64,000 nt of DNA from positions 1,302,001 through 1,366,000 of the forward strand of contig OZ234494.1 of NCBI GenBank assembly GCA_965153455.1, written 5' to 3'. The translations under genes and the position numbers were made by a program. Under the pieces are notes generated by a model, which searched no databases, was not told the DNA's origin, and worked only from the letters and a program-made list of their open reading frames with translations. This DNA comes from Sphagnum compactum. Lineage: Eukaryota; Bryophyta; Sphagnopsida; Sphagnales. This document shows positions 47,850 through 59,014 of the stretch, one piece after another (positions within the stretch are counted from its first letter, which is position 1; the number at the start of each line of letters is the position of its first letter).

Positions 47850-50205
47850 AAAATATGGCCAGGGGGAGAACACCAGGAGAACCTAGGGACAGTTATGCCA
47901 ATTTTGAGATGGGCAGTTGCAGACATAACATTGTTGTAAACCCTAATGTTAATTATAAACTTGGGTTAGCAGATTTGGTTGTAAGTTTGGGTGAGAATGA
48001 ATCCTACACCACAATCCATATCTTGGAGCCCTTGATTATTTTGTTTTTTTAATTGCCCAAATTTCCCAAAGGTCTAGTGATTATTATTATTATACACATG
48101 ACAGAATTTGGAAAACAAAAAAAAATCACACTTTGTTTGTTAAGGATTAGAGTATGATCTCCATCCACACCCTCTCTTTTTTTTTCTGGGTCTCTACCAT
48201 TGTTTCCCACATCTCACATTGAGTCTTAATTATTTCCCCATCCTCACCCATAAAACATGAAAGATTGGACAATATAAAGTGAATGCCTATTTAAATGCTA
48301 ACAACACTTAAGCCAATTAAAAAACATCATTCTCTTTTCTAGGTCCTTTCGATGACATCAAAAATATCATAAGCATATTTTACTTACGGGTACAAACTCA
48401 AAGTTCACATTATTAAAATAATGTGCCAAAGGCGATTGTATTTTATCAACCCTTGGTTTAAACTTTACAATGATAAATACCCCAATTTACAACGGAGCAT
48501 TATAATTAGTACAAGTTGCCCCCTCACTAATTAATAGAAGCACAACTAAATGTGCATTCTTTTGATGTAAAAATCCATTGTTGGGAAGGTTCTCACTTTT
48601 TGGAACAACCTTTGGAACTGGCTGATAATGGCAGGGTATGTATATATGTGTATGTATGTATGTATGTATGTATACCCTTGGCAGACGGTTCTCAAAACCA
48701 ACTATTGGTGAACACTAAAAGCCTGCCCATTTTTTTCACATGAAAGTGCTACTACAAGGAAGAAGAACTACTAATGGCCATGGAGAAACAAAAGTACAAA
48801 AGTTGTATTTGATTTGTGGATCATTAAAATTGTGATATTATTATAAGAGATCATAATTCAATTGTCAAGAGAGCTAGTAACAATTTGTTTTTGTTGCACA
48901 TCATTCATTCAATTATGACATTACCCATGAACCGAGCATGAAGCACACACAATTTAGGGGACAAAAGAGAGGTTGAAACAGGGTAATGTTTTGAAGGATA
49001 ACTTAGTTTAATATCTGACATCCATCCCTGGCAGGATGTGCAGGGCTTTCTTGCTTAGTAACATTGAAACTGGGTGTGGGTTGGTGTCACACATGGTAGC
49101 CATTCGAACATGAAGTTAAGCAAAGCCAGCTCATAAGCATTAAGTTAGTAGTAGCAAAGACTCTCTTCCAGCACGACTAGACTAGCCTTGCTGTGGAAGG
49201 ATGGGCTTGATTATAGCTTCCCCACCCATGCTTGCCACGGGTATGCCTCACTTGTCTACCATGTACCATATGTGCCAAGTTTGCCTGCTGGTTTCAGCAG
49301 GTTTAAGGGAGTCGACTTACTTACTGTCTGTCTGTCTGTCTGTCTTTTTGACTTGTTTGTTGCTTGTGGGAGATGCCATTGCTTGTGGGAAATGCGGTTG
49401 CTTGCTTGTTTCTCATGCATGCACACCATACGTGCGGAAGCTGGACTTTTTGCCTGCTAGTTCCAGCAAGCGTTTGCCAGAGTTATGGTCTTTCATAATT
49501 TGTTTGGCTTTTTTTGGTGTGTACAGAGATCAAAACACTGGAGGAGAGGTGAGGCACCATGTCTCTCTCGTTACGTAACTTAGTCCCCACACCAATTCTC
49601 TCACACACACTTCACCTGCAAGCTTTTTTGACTTTGGGACGGACCCTACATTCAACTGAGAATCTACAGAAGAGAACTCACTCCAGTTCTCAAAACAATC
49701 AAGGCTCCTCCTCCCCCACCATTCTAACAATGTCATTGATTGGCCACATTATTCGCCTTTTTCTTCACCCCTGGGGCACAAGCCTATTCCTGCACATATG
49801 TACCCTGTATGTTTCAGTATCTTTTGTACACTAGTAATATTATAACCCTTTTCTATGTTCATTGATTCAACAACAATTTCTGTCCCCAAGTGTCTGACCA
49901 TAGAAGAACAAAAGATCAAGTTGCCAGAGACAAAGGGTGATGGAAGTACTGGGGGCAAGCAAGCAATTTGTGTCTGCAAAGCACTGGACCTTTGCTTTGT
50001 GGATATCACTTGTAAAATGCTCTACTCCACCTTGCAAGCCTTGAATTTGGTGAATGCTCTCTAATCCACCTTCCATGCCAATTTGTCCCCTACAATTTGT
50101 GGTTGGGTGTGTTCATCACAAACCACTAAGTAAGTTGCATCTGTGATTCTACCCAAGACACAAAAACCATTTTGTAAGGAAGGGTGCATAGTGTTGTGGG
50201 GAACC
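47850..50205. other. Intergenic DNA with (TGTA)n and (CTGT)n
   Basis: (TGTA)n spans about 48648-48671 and (CTGT)n about 49325-49344. From 49.0 to 50.1 kb the sequence is GC-richer and has overlapping frames of 60-125 codons on both strands, none recognisable. An ATG frame at 49559-49834 (91 codons) is the best of them but has no further support. Confidence 0.45.
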
Positions 50206-50211
50206 CCAAGT

Positions 50212-50518
50212 TTTGTGTTTTTGGATTCATTATAGAGTATAGTAGCTTAAGGGATTTTGCGCCCTCGGTAACATAGGTCTATTTATTTTTTTTATATGAG
50301 GATTTTTGAAAGATAATATTTTGGCTTGTGTTGAAACTTGAGTTTAGTTGTAAGAGTTATAATATCTTGAAGGATTTATTTTGGTTTCTTTTAGAGGATT
50401 TTCGGAAGATTATATTTTTGCATGGTGAGTTATTTGAGTTTCCATAACTTCTTTTGCCTTAAGATACTTTTTAATGTAAATGGCAAGGCTAGAGTTATTG
50501 TGACACGCCCCTTGTTTC
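50212..50518 (-). repeat. Dispersed repeat family, copy 4 (inverted)
   Basis: Read on the minus strand this copy follows the family order almost fully: GTGTCACAATAACT, GCCTTGCCATTTACAT, CTTAAGGCAAAAGAA, AACTCAAATAACTCACCATG, ATATAATCTTCCGAAAATCC, TCTAAAAGAAACCAAAAT, CAAGTTTCAACACAAGCC, CCTCATATAAAAA and CCCTTAAGCTACTATACT. It lacks both the telomere-like array of copy 1 and the extra 110 bp of copy 2, so it shows the likely ancestral structure. Confidence 0.8.
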
Positions 50519-50519
50519 C

Positions 50520-53500
50520 TTTTGTAATGGGCATCATTGATTGGTTGGTCCATCACAAACAAATTTAATCAAACTTTGGACAATCCCAAAATAGATAGGT
50601 GCTTTGTAGTCTCCTCCTTTTGGGCTTGTTACATATGTTACAAGAACATAACTTAGGGCAAAGGATATGGGATAAAGTGAGGTTCTATTGCGAAAATGTT
50701 GAGGAACACACTGAGAACTTGGGAAAACATGTTGGGAACACATTGGTGGGAACACATTGGTGGGGACACTACTATCCCCACTTTTGTCATTCTTAAGTGA
50801 GTCTTTAAGGCTGATTGGTAGATTGGGATTACTTACATTGCTTAAACATTATATTTTTAAATCGATTATAATATTTTGAAAGTGTTTTCAAGTATTTTGT
50901 ATTCAAATTTACTAGATTTATTTCAAAAATATTATAATGTTATAATCGCATAATAAGAATATTGTTACATAAAAACAACATACAATGTCAACACGAACTT
51001 AGTTTGCACTCAAGAGTGTATAAATGAATAGTGATTACACCTGTTGTGGAGTTGTCTTATTGGGAATGCATGTAACATATGATTTCATGTTATGAAATCT
51101 AGAAAATTTACCATAATGTTCACTTTGTGTATAGAAGGATGTCTAATCATTCTGAAAATATCAATGGAAATTGTCAAGTGTACAATCTTGTCCTACCCTC
51201 AACATCAACCTTGAATGTACCAATTTCGTATGATCTATAATTTTAAAGCACCCATATTATCAGATTTTTTATTATTTGCCATTTGCATGAAAGCACAATA
51301 TCCATTTTAACCCCAACTATGTGTTCGAGTACCTTGAGACTTTCTATCTATTTAATGGCAAGATTTGAAGGCCATTGGATATGTGAAACTACACCATCAA
51401 ACAAAACATCTCCACAAATCTTCAAAAGATGCATCTTGGATACAAACTAATTGGGTTTTTATTTCAAAAGGAACCTTTGATCTTTTGTTTTTATGGATTT
51501 TCTAGTCCAATCTTGAGATTGGTTATTTGGATTTTTAAAACCTATAATTCCAGTCATTTTCATAAAGAGTTTGGAATTGGTCCAGTTTAAAACCAAGTCT
51601 AGTTCCATCTCCATTGCACCAACCAAATTATTATATTTTATTTTTGTTGTAATATTAATATGTTCAACATGTGCACATTATTCAAGATTGAGATTATGTA
51701 TTATTAATTATGTACAACCAACCAAATGCAATAACTTGTTTAAAATGTAAAGTCAAATTTTTAAAAATTTGTAATTCTAGTGGCAATGTTTCATTGGAAT
51801 TAGTTTATGTAGGATGGGATTTTGGTGATCATCACTTTGACAATTCCAGAACCATTCTAGATTATAATTCGTCATAGTTCAAATTTCATTTTAGAATCAT
51901 TTCTTGTTGTTTGTTTTGCACCCTTTCAATGTTTTTGTCTATTTGTATCTTGTTGCTTTTCTTACACCCTTTCAATGTTTTTTTTTTTGGGTGTGAACTT
52001 ATTTAATGAATCAAACTTTCATTAACAAGAATGAAAAAAATATTAATGAAATATAGTGACATATATACAAAATGACATATAGTAAATTATAGAATTTTAT
52101 CTTTTGAAAAGACAAAATTGATACAAAAAAATTATTATGTCCACAAAAAATAATTTAATCATTGTCACTAGTAGTGTGAAGCAACATGGAACCCAAATAA
52201 AATTATATTTATCTACCTTGGGAACATGTTCAAAATGAGACAAGGCCATTAGTTTAGGATATGATTTGATTTTGAAAAGAAAATTGATTGCCCAAGGCCA
52301 ATTCCAACAAAACTTGAAACCTCTAATTTGAAGACCTTAGAACTTGACCCATAACATGGACTTAAATTTGTTTAAATCCCAGAACTTACCAACACCAATT
52401 TCAACTAGTTTGAAACCACTTAATTCTTTATCACTAGTAATAATATTAAGGGTATAAAATGGACAAAATTGTTTAGCACTTCTTTTGAATGAATTGCAAT
52501 AGGTCACTTATAAGGGTATGTCTAAAATCAAAGAATGATTTTATGAACTTGAGGATAGAAACTAGTTAGTCATATCTTTTTTTTTGGGTGCTATGGTGGC
52601 TCATGTAGACATGAATTATTTTACGAACCATGAAGATGTATGGTTAATCCTAGGGTTCATATGTTCTAAAAACGGTGATCAAGCTTATTTGAATAGTTTT
52701 GACATCTTCAAACCTCTTACATAAATAAAAAAGATTCTAGGACTAAAGGATTTTATAATGTTTCAAATTTATATTTTAAAGTGTCAATAGATTATTTTTA
52801 AAATCAAATAATGATTAGTATATCATATGCACATGCTTAACTTCCTACCCAAATTTTGAAATAAGTCAAAGATTTTAAGAAATTAATAAAAATTTCCTTT
52901 TCTTGCAACCTCAAAATTAAAAACTTTCAACCTATGCCATCATTTCCATGAATTATTCCAATTATGTTCTCTGGATTTATCTAGAATCTATGATTTTAAG
53001 TTTTGTATATTTGTGCACCCTAATTTTTGAAAAGACACATTTGGACTTAATTACATGTCAAAAGACACATTGTTTGACTTTCATTTGTTTCAAAACGTCA
53101 TTTGCACAACTTTCTTCCCTCATCATCACAATCATCAATTGCTTCTCCCTAGAGCTCTGGTGCCATTGGAATGTTGCTAGAGCGTTGAAGGCTTGAAACT
53201 TGAAGAGGAAGAAAAAGAAGATGAAATTATCCAGTTTTGGAGAGGTATCAAAGCAGGTTTGTTATGCTTCCTGTGGGACTTGTGTAAGGCAACAATAGTC
53301 TTTCTTCTTTTGTTTTAACAAATGAAAAGAAACCTTTGAAAGCTTCAAAATTTGTTCAATGTTTTTGTCTCTGATATGTGCTTTGATGGAGGTTTTGATC
53401 TTAGGATGTCAAGGGGAAATGAGTACAAAAGGAGTCCATTTTGGGAATATAGAATTAGGGTCATCAAGGGGGAAATGAAAGATGAGCCACAAAACTCTCA

Positions 53501-53730
53501 AAGATGACTTCTCACTTTCATGGTGAATGAATCTCTTCAGATGATGTATGCCAACTACATCTCACCATGACACCAATTATCTTGTTTTGTTTGTTATTTC
53601 AACATATTTATAGAAGAAGACTATGCAAACCCCACATGGTAGAATGAAAACAATCCACCTTCACAATCTCAAATTCTTTTATATTTTTGTAATAATGATG
53701 ATTACACACTATTATTTTTGTTATCAACCT
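50520..53730. other. AT-rich intergenic DNA, no gene seen
   Basis: GGGAACACATTGGT is directly repeated near 50727-50755. The rest is AT-rich with short frames only. Confidence 0.55.
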
Positions 53731-53733
53731 CGA

Positions 53734-53819
53734 CATGCTTGTTGGTTATGTTTTCTATTACCAACAGACCAACCCATGCATGTTTGTTAGTTTTATTTTC
53801 TATTACCAACAAACCAACC
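53734..53819 (+). repeat. 41-45-bp tandem duplication
   Basis: Two head-to-tail copies of CATGC(T/A)TGTTxGTTA... each contain TTTTCTATTACCAACA followed by GACCAACC or AACCAACC. Confidence 0.8.
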
Positions 53820-53824
53820 TTGCC

Positions 53825-56800
53825 ACCGGCCACAAAATCATATGGTCAAGCATGTACAACTCTATTTTTAGAAGGATATATGACTGCAGCTACACAACCA
53901 TGGTAACACATGTTCATGCTGCACAATAACCCTCTAAATGTGGATCAAATATTGTACATTAGATGAGATGACTAACAATGATAAAGTTGCCGTGGTTGCA
54001 CCTGAACAGCCCAAGATTGCATTTGAAACCCATTACAATTGAAGAAAGAGGTATGGGTCCTTAGAACTCCCACAAAAAATCCATGATTCTTGTCCATCCA
54101 TGTCAAATGAGGTTTGGCTGCATAAATGTATTACCTGATTGCAACAACATAACTTGCAATTACCCTTACAGCCATAAGCAATGGGATTCCAATTATGTAA
54201 TTCAATGGTTGTTGAATTATGTTTCAAGGAGTCCATATGACCTGATAGTTCAATGTAGTAGCATAGAGAAGCGGTGAAGTATTTCACCCTATAAGTATCT
54301 ACCAAATTGTGGTACTATGTTCAAGGAATCTTGTCAATGTCACAACCACCAATGACAAGTAGTTTGTTTGTACCACAACTAATGCAAATGTATCTTTTGT
54401 GTTTCTCTCATATTTGCAAACCCTCCTTTTATTATGTTAAAGGATGTAGACTAGAACTGCATTGATATGTGGGTTGCATGCATGTGGTGTTTGTTGACAC
54501 AAACTCCCCTACTACATAGGTTCATACAAGCAAATCCATCTTGAAGTTGTTGCATGATAGCACCTCCGATGAATTGTTGGTATTGGAATTATAGACAGAC
54601 ACATGTGGTGACATCAAGGAAACACCTGCAAAACCAACCACCATATAAAGGTAAGCTCTTCATCACCATAATTGAAGAATGTGGTGGATAGCAAGGCTGG
54701 TATTAAGTGTGATCTTTGTTTGTGGTTCATTTCTTTGAACCCTAAAAGTTTCTTCATTCAAACTACACTTGAAATACAAGGAAACTATAGGAAAGGGTTG
54801 AGAGAGCACACATGGACATTACTAACCATAGATAACCAGGGTTCCATTTAGGCCCTCTTGCTCATGATGTTCAAGAATAATCTTGGGTGGGAAGGTGCGG
54901 GAATTACAATTTGGCATGTTGGTAGCATGACAATCCTCTAAAACAAAAAACCAACAAATTGTTAGACAATATCTCAAGCATTCTTCATTTATGTACACGT
55001 GTGAAAAAGAATCCTTGTTGTAAAGTCCATGTGATGGCACTAATCTAAACCATGATCTTGGGCACATGCGGGAATGTGGTGAGAAAATAGCGTGTGCATC
55101 TTTGTGAAGGTTGATCAATAATCTAAGTTCTCAATTGAATGCTGGAAGTAGCAGCTTGTTATGGTATTGCGAGTTTGTGAAGAAAGAATGGCCATCGGCA
55201 AGCTTGCAAAGAATTGCTTAAGGGCAAGAGAGGATGGAAAATAACAAATTTACAAAACTGTTAAAATGGACGTGCAAGCATGGCAATCTAGTCTTGAAAC
55301 ATTTTGTCACAAGAAACTCATCTTCACTTAGGATGCTTGGATTAAAGATGCAACAAGAATTCCATTTAGCAAAACATGTCTGATTCATTGGTTATTTGGG
55401 TGCAATCAAACACTCCATGAAGCATCGTTCAACATATGATTGGTTCATAGAAGTAACAATTATACATAATCAAATTTACAACTAAAAATGATGATGGAAA
55501 CTAATGCATACCTCTAGACTTATCAAACCATGTATTTTTCTTCCAAAGCTCATGAAACTAGTGCATTTTCCAACCCTCTATCCTAAGTACAAATGTCAAA
55601 CACCAATAGGAATTTGACACAAACCCTGACATAATGTATGTTGGGAAGAACTATGTTCAACAGCCATGAAATACAATTACTGAAGTTTGATTGCATGATC
55701 TCACCACCACAAAGCTAATGCTCTTTTTGCATACCTGATTGCCTCTCCAATGTCTTCCTTTGCCATACTCATAATCTACCACCAATAGATAGAACAGCAG
55801 ATAGAACAAATCAACAAAACTAAAGGCTTCTTGTGTGTTTATGCAATTAATGGTAAATTGTGACAAGGCAATGTTCTCCAATGGTTTTCGAACTCCTAGA
55901 GACAACTTATGCATAATTGCCATCACTAGTGCTAGCCTCATCCAAGAAGTCTTAATAAATTAGATTTGTGGGCATCCAGCAAAGATACTTGACGGCCCAA
56001 CATTGACAATGCAAAGTAGGGGTTTGCCAAGACATCAATGAGTCACCAACCACTTCCATATCTATGCTGCTTATATCATAGAGGCAAATGTCACATTCTA
56101 ACCTTAGATATTCAATTTTGCAAGTCAAAGTTCTCACACCTTGTTTAAGCTTTCCAACAATGGGAGTATTGTTAGGCACAAAACGTTCTACAGTGTACTA
56201 ATGAAACTGGCTGACTAAATCAACTTTTTCCCCCCTTCAAAAATTTTTAAGCATGCAAGTGATAAAAAATGATCAAATGTATCCATGCCACACATACTTT
56301 GCCGAATGTCTTCAAGATGAAATCCACCACCTTAAATGCAAAAGTAGAAAAAATGATTTGTGTCAATAGTTGTTTCTACAACTATTTTCTCCAATACATA
56401 TTTGGATGGTTGTTTTCTCCATCTTGCAAAAGGATATGATGAATAAATTAAAAATAATATATGAGATTGTTTTCAATTTAAAAAAGAGTGTTATTTATAG
56501 CACCATGCTCAAAACCATATCTTTTGCTCAAAGTTGCACATCAAAAGTTTATATATATGACCTAATGGGATAGGAAATTTAAGTTGTATCTTGAAAATCT
56601 TGACTAAAAACTTTGATAACTTATTTAATGATGGGCCAATCAAAAAGGCTCATTGCTAAGATGTTTAATTGTGATATATGCTTACACTTTGAATTGAAAT
56701 ACTTGCATGCAAAAGTATTTCAATTCAAATGACATGGCCCTTCTATATTTTTAATTTTTTATAAGTATGATTTTTTTCCAACCCAGAGTTTTTTCCCTGA

Positions 56801-57325
56801 TCACGGGGTTCTAGTCATCATATAGGTTTTTAAATTTTTGATTAAAATATAAAATGATTGGAGGAAATATATTTTTATATTTTTTTCAATGAAACTAAAC
56901 ATTTAAAGCCAAGGTTCCAAAAACACTATAAGATTTATTTTTGAAATTGTGTTTTAAAATATTAACATTTCAGCAATGTGTGTTGACATTTCAAATTACT
57001 CACAACTAAAAGAAAATATTTTTTCTAAAGATGTCAATAATATGTTGCAAATTTCATTGATATCATCCCACTAATTACAAGATCACTTAATTTGAATATG
57101 TTTTGCCATTTTGAACATCATTATAAACATTAGAGATGGATTTTTTATGAATCGTAATTCTCAACATGAGAATGCATATTGACATTTTAAAAGTGTTTCC
57201 CTTGTTTTGCCCCAACTTTGGTTACAAGCTAAAGGCTAAGGTCACAAAATATAAAAAGGAATGTTCGTGGAACAACATTTATAATGATGATAACAAGGAA
57301 AGGTTTCAAAAATTGTAAAAGCTTC
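53825..57325. other. Intergenic DNA; weak coding-like remnant
   Basis: On the minus strand between about 56180 and 55650 two adjacent frames (75 and 94 codons) have a fairly normal amino acid mix and are separated by one stop and a frame change, as in a decayed gene. I cannot name a family. Elsewhere only short frames are present. The part from about 56.4 to 57.3 kb is very AT-rich and leads into the transposase remnant. Confidence 0.4.
56688..56729 (+). repeat. Perfect 17-bp inverted repeat, 8-base loop
   Basis: TTTGAATTGAAATACTT at 56688-56704 is exactly complementary to 56713-56729. The loop GCATGCAA also contributes to the inner palindrome TTGCATGCAA. It lies about 600 bp upstream of the hAT-like remnant and could be a terminal or subterminal structure of that element, or a small independent hairpin. 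Confidence 0.85.
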
Positions 57326-57329
57326 AATA

Positions 57330-59010
57330 TGCTTCAACAAACATTTTCATATGGTAGAAACAATGCATGACATTATTTTACAAGCCATAATGATGGTTGT
57401 GTAAAAAAGTCAGTTCCTTGTTGTAAGTTGTGATGAGGTCACTACTGTAGACAACCAAAGCTAGTTGTCTATTCATGTATATGTATTTGAAGAATGGAAG
57501 ATAATCCCCATACTCTTTAACTTGCATAAAATTGTGGATGGAGAGATTTTCAAAACAACTAGACCTTCATCAATATAGTTTGGTGAAAATTGGAGATGTG
57601 ATTAAAACAAACATGGCCAACAAGCTCATGTATTTTGGAACAAATGGAGTGATAATATTTTAAGGTGTCAAAATGGGAGTTACCACATAGCTGGTGCAAA
57701 AACATGTTCCATTTGTGAATGATGTGTGTTGCATAACACACCACATAAACAGAGCCATTCAAACTTTGGATGGTTTGAGGTTGTTGGGCAAGATTGAAAT
57801 TCCACTTGCATTAATGTATAACTACTTCGCTCACAACCTTAAACACCATTTGGAAATATATAAGTTTGTTGAGTGCAATAGCAACAAGATCTTAAAGAAC
57901 ATCAAGACCCAATGGATGTCTATGTTGTCACCTTCCAAGAGAGTGTTGAATGAGTATCAAATGTTGGTTGTGAAAATGGTTGAAGACAATGTAAGCATTG
58001 TCATTATTAAAGCTAACTATGAACTTCTTTATGATGTGGAAAGATTGTTGGGTCTAGCTTGTGTCCTTCCCTTGTTGGAGTTGGTGCAAGGATTAATCAA
58101 ATTTGCATAAAGGTGTGACAGTTTCATATGTGACTTTATGTTGTTCTTAAGGTTTGTGAAGTAGACCTATATAATTTATATTATGATCTTAAAAAAAAGT
58201 ATCCATCTTCACACTTTGGTGCTTTCATTGATCTTGTTAAGCACATCCATGACCAATTGTGCTTATGCCGGTGGAAGGAACCTACCACCTAGATTGAATA
58301 CATTGTTTTTTTTTTGGAGGTAAACTTTATAATATGCTACATTTCACCAACGCAACCACAATGGAGGTGGGCCTTGTAACTAGGGAAATTAGGGCTAGAA
58401 TTGTGGATTCTATGAAGCAACAATGTTTTATAATAACTGCAAGTTTGATAATTAAATTGAAATGGTGATTTTTAACATGGAAGTTGTTGAATGCAATTGG
58501 GGTGATCTACCTTCAATATTGGCTTGTAGAGGTTGAAATTACGTTTCAGGAATACATAAGGCTTATTCAAATACATTTTGGGCACAACCAAGGCATGGGG
58601 TACTTTCGGTACATTTAGTGGGCCAATGATCAACCTTATTTTGCTTGATCAACAATCATTTTTTTTCAAACTAACAATGTAAAATCATTGCCAAAATGCC
58701 ATGTTGCTTTTCCATGATTGCAACCTAACCACTTGATTGTGAGAAAAACTTGGGTCTAGGGGGGTTCTAAATCAACATCTTTTAGAGCGATTGAAGTTGG
58801 TCAAATTATGCATGATTATGGTGTTGGGCAACATGGAGGACAGACACATTTTCTTGGATATAACATTCATCAAAACAAAGTTAAGGAATCACCTAATTAT
58901 GCATCTAAACCTTGTCGTACAAATGTATGCACAATTTTTTTGCAAACTTGAAACCTTTCCTCTTTACACAACAATGTGCAAGTGGAATGAAAACCAAGTG
59001 TGGTAAACCA
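57330..59010 (+). pseudogene. hAT-like (DUF4371-type) transposase remnant
   Basis: Translation in shifting frames gives, in order: MHDIILQAIMMVV, a stop, then SQFLVVSCDEVTTVDNQS, a stop, and LSIHVYVFEEWKIIPILFN (57380-57520). Next comes a 138-codon open stretch (57694-58110) with the INRAIQTL, YNYFAHNLKHHLE, NIKTQWMSMLSPSKRVLNEY and LLGLACVLPLLELVQGLIKF blocks. Beyond it are a stop and further fragments, including WLVEVEITFQEYIRLIQ (near 58540) and NHLIMHLNLVVQMYAQFFCK (near 58910). The CDEVTT-DN block holds the position of the first catalytic Asp of hAT RNase-H-fold transposases. The order matches, from memory, the DUF4371/ZNF862-like family. At least three stops and frame changes make it non-functional. 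The zinc-finger N-terminus is missing here; a separate copy of that part lies at 11.1 kb. Confidence 0.75.
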
Positions 59011-59014
59011 TGGA

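Noticed and set aside
49070-49165. Possible 5S rRNA-like segment containing GAAGTTAAGC
   Set aside because: Only the short GAACnnnGAAGTTAAGC phrase resembles plant 5S rRNA. The remaining promoter and stem segments do not match, so no 5S gene or 5S-derived SINE is claimed.
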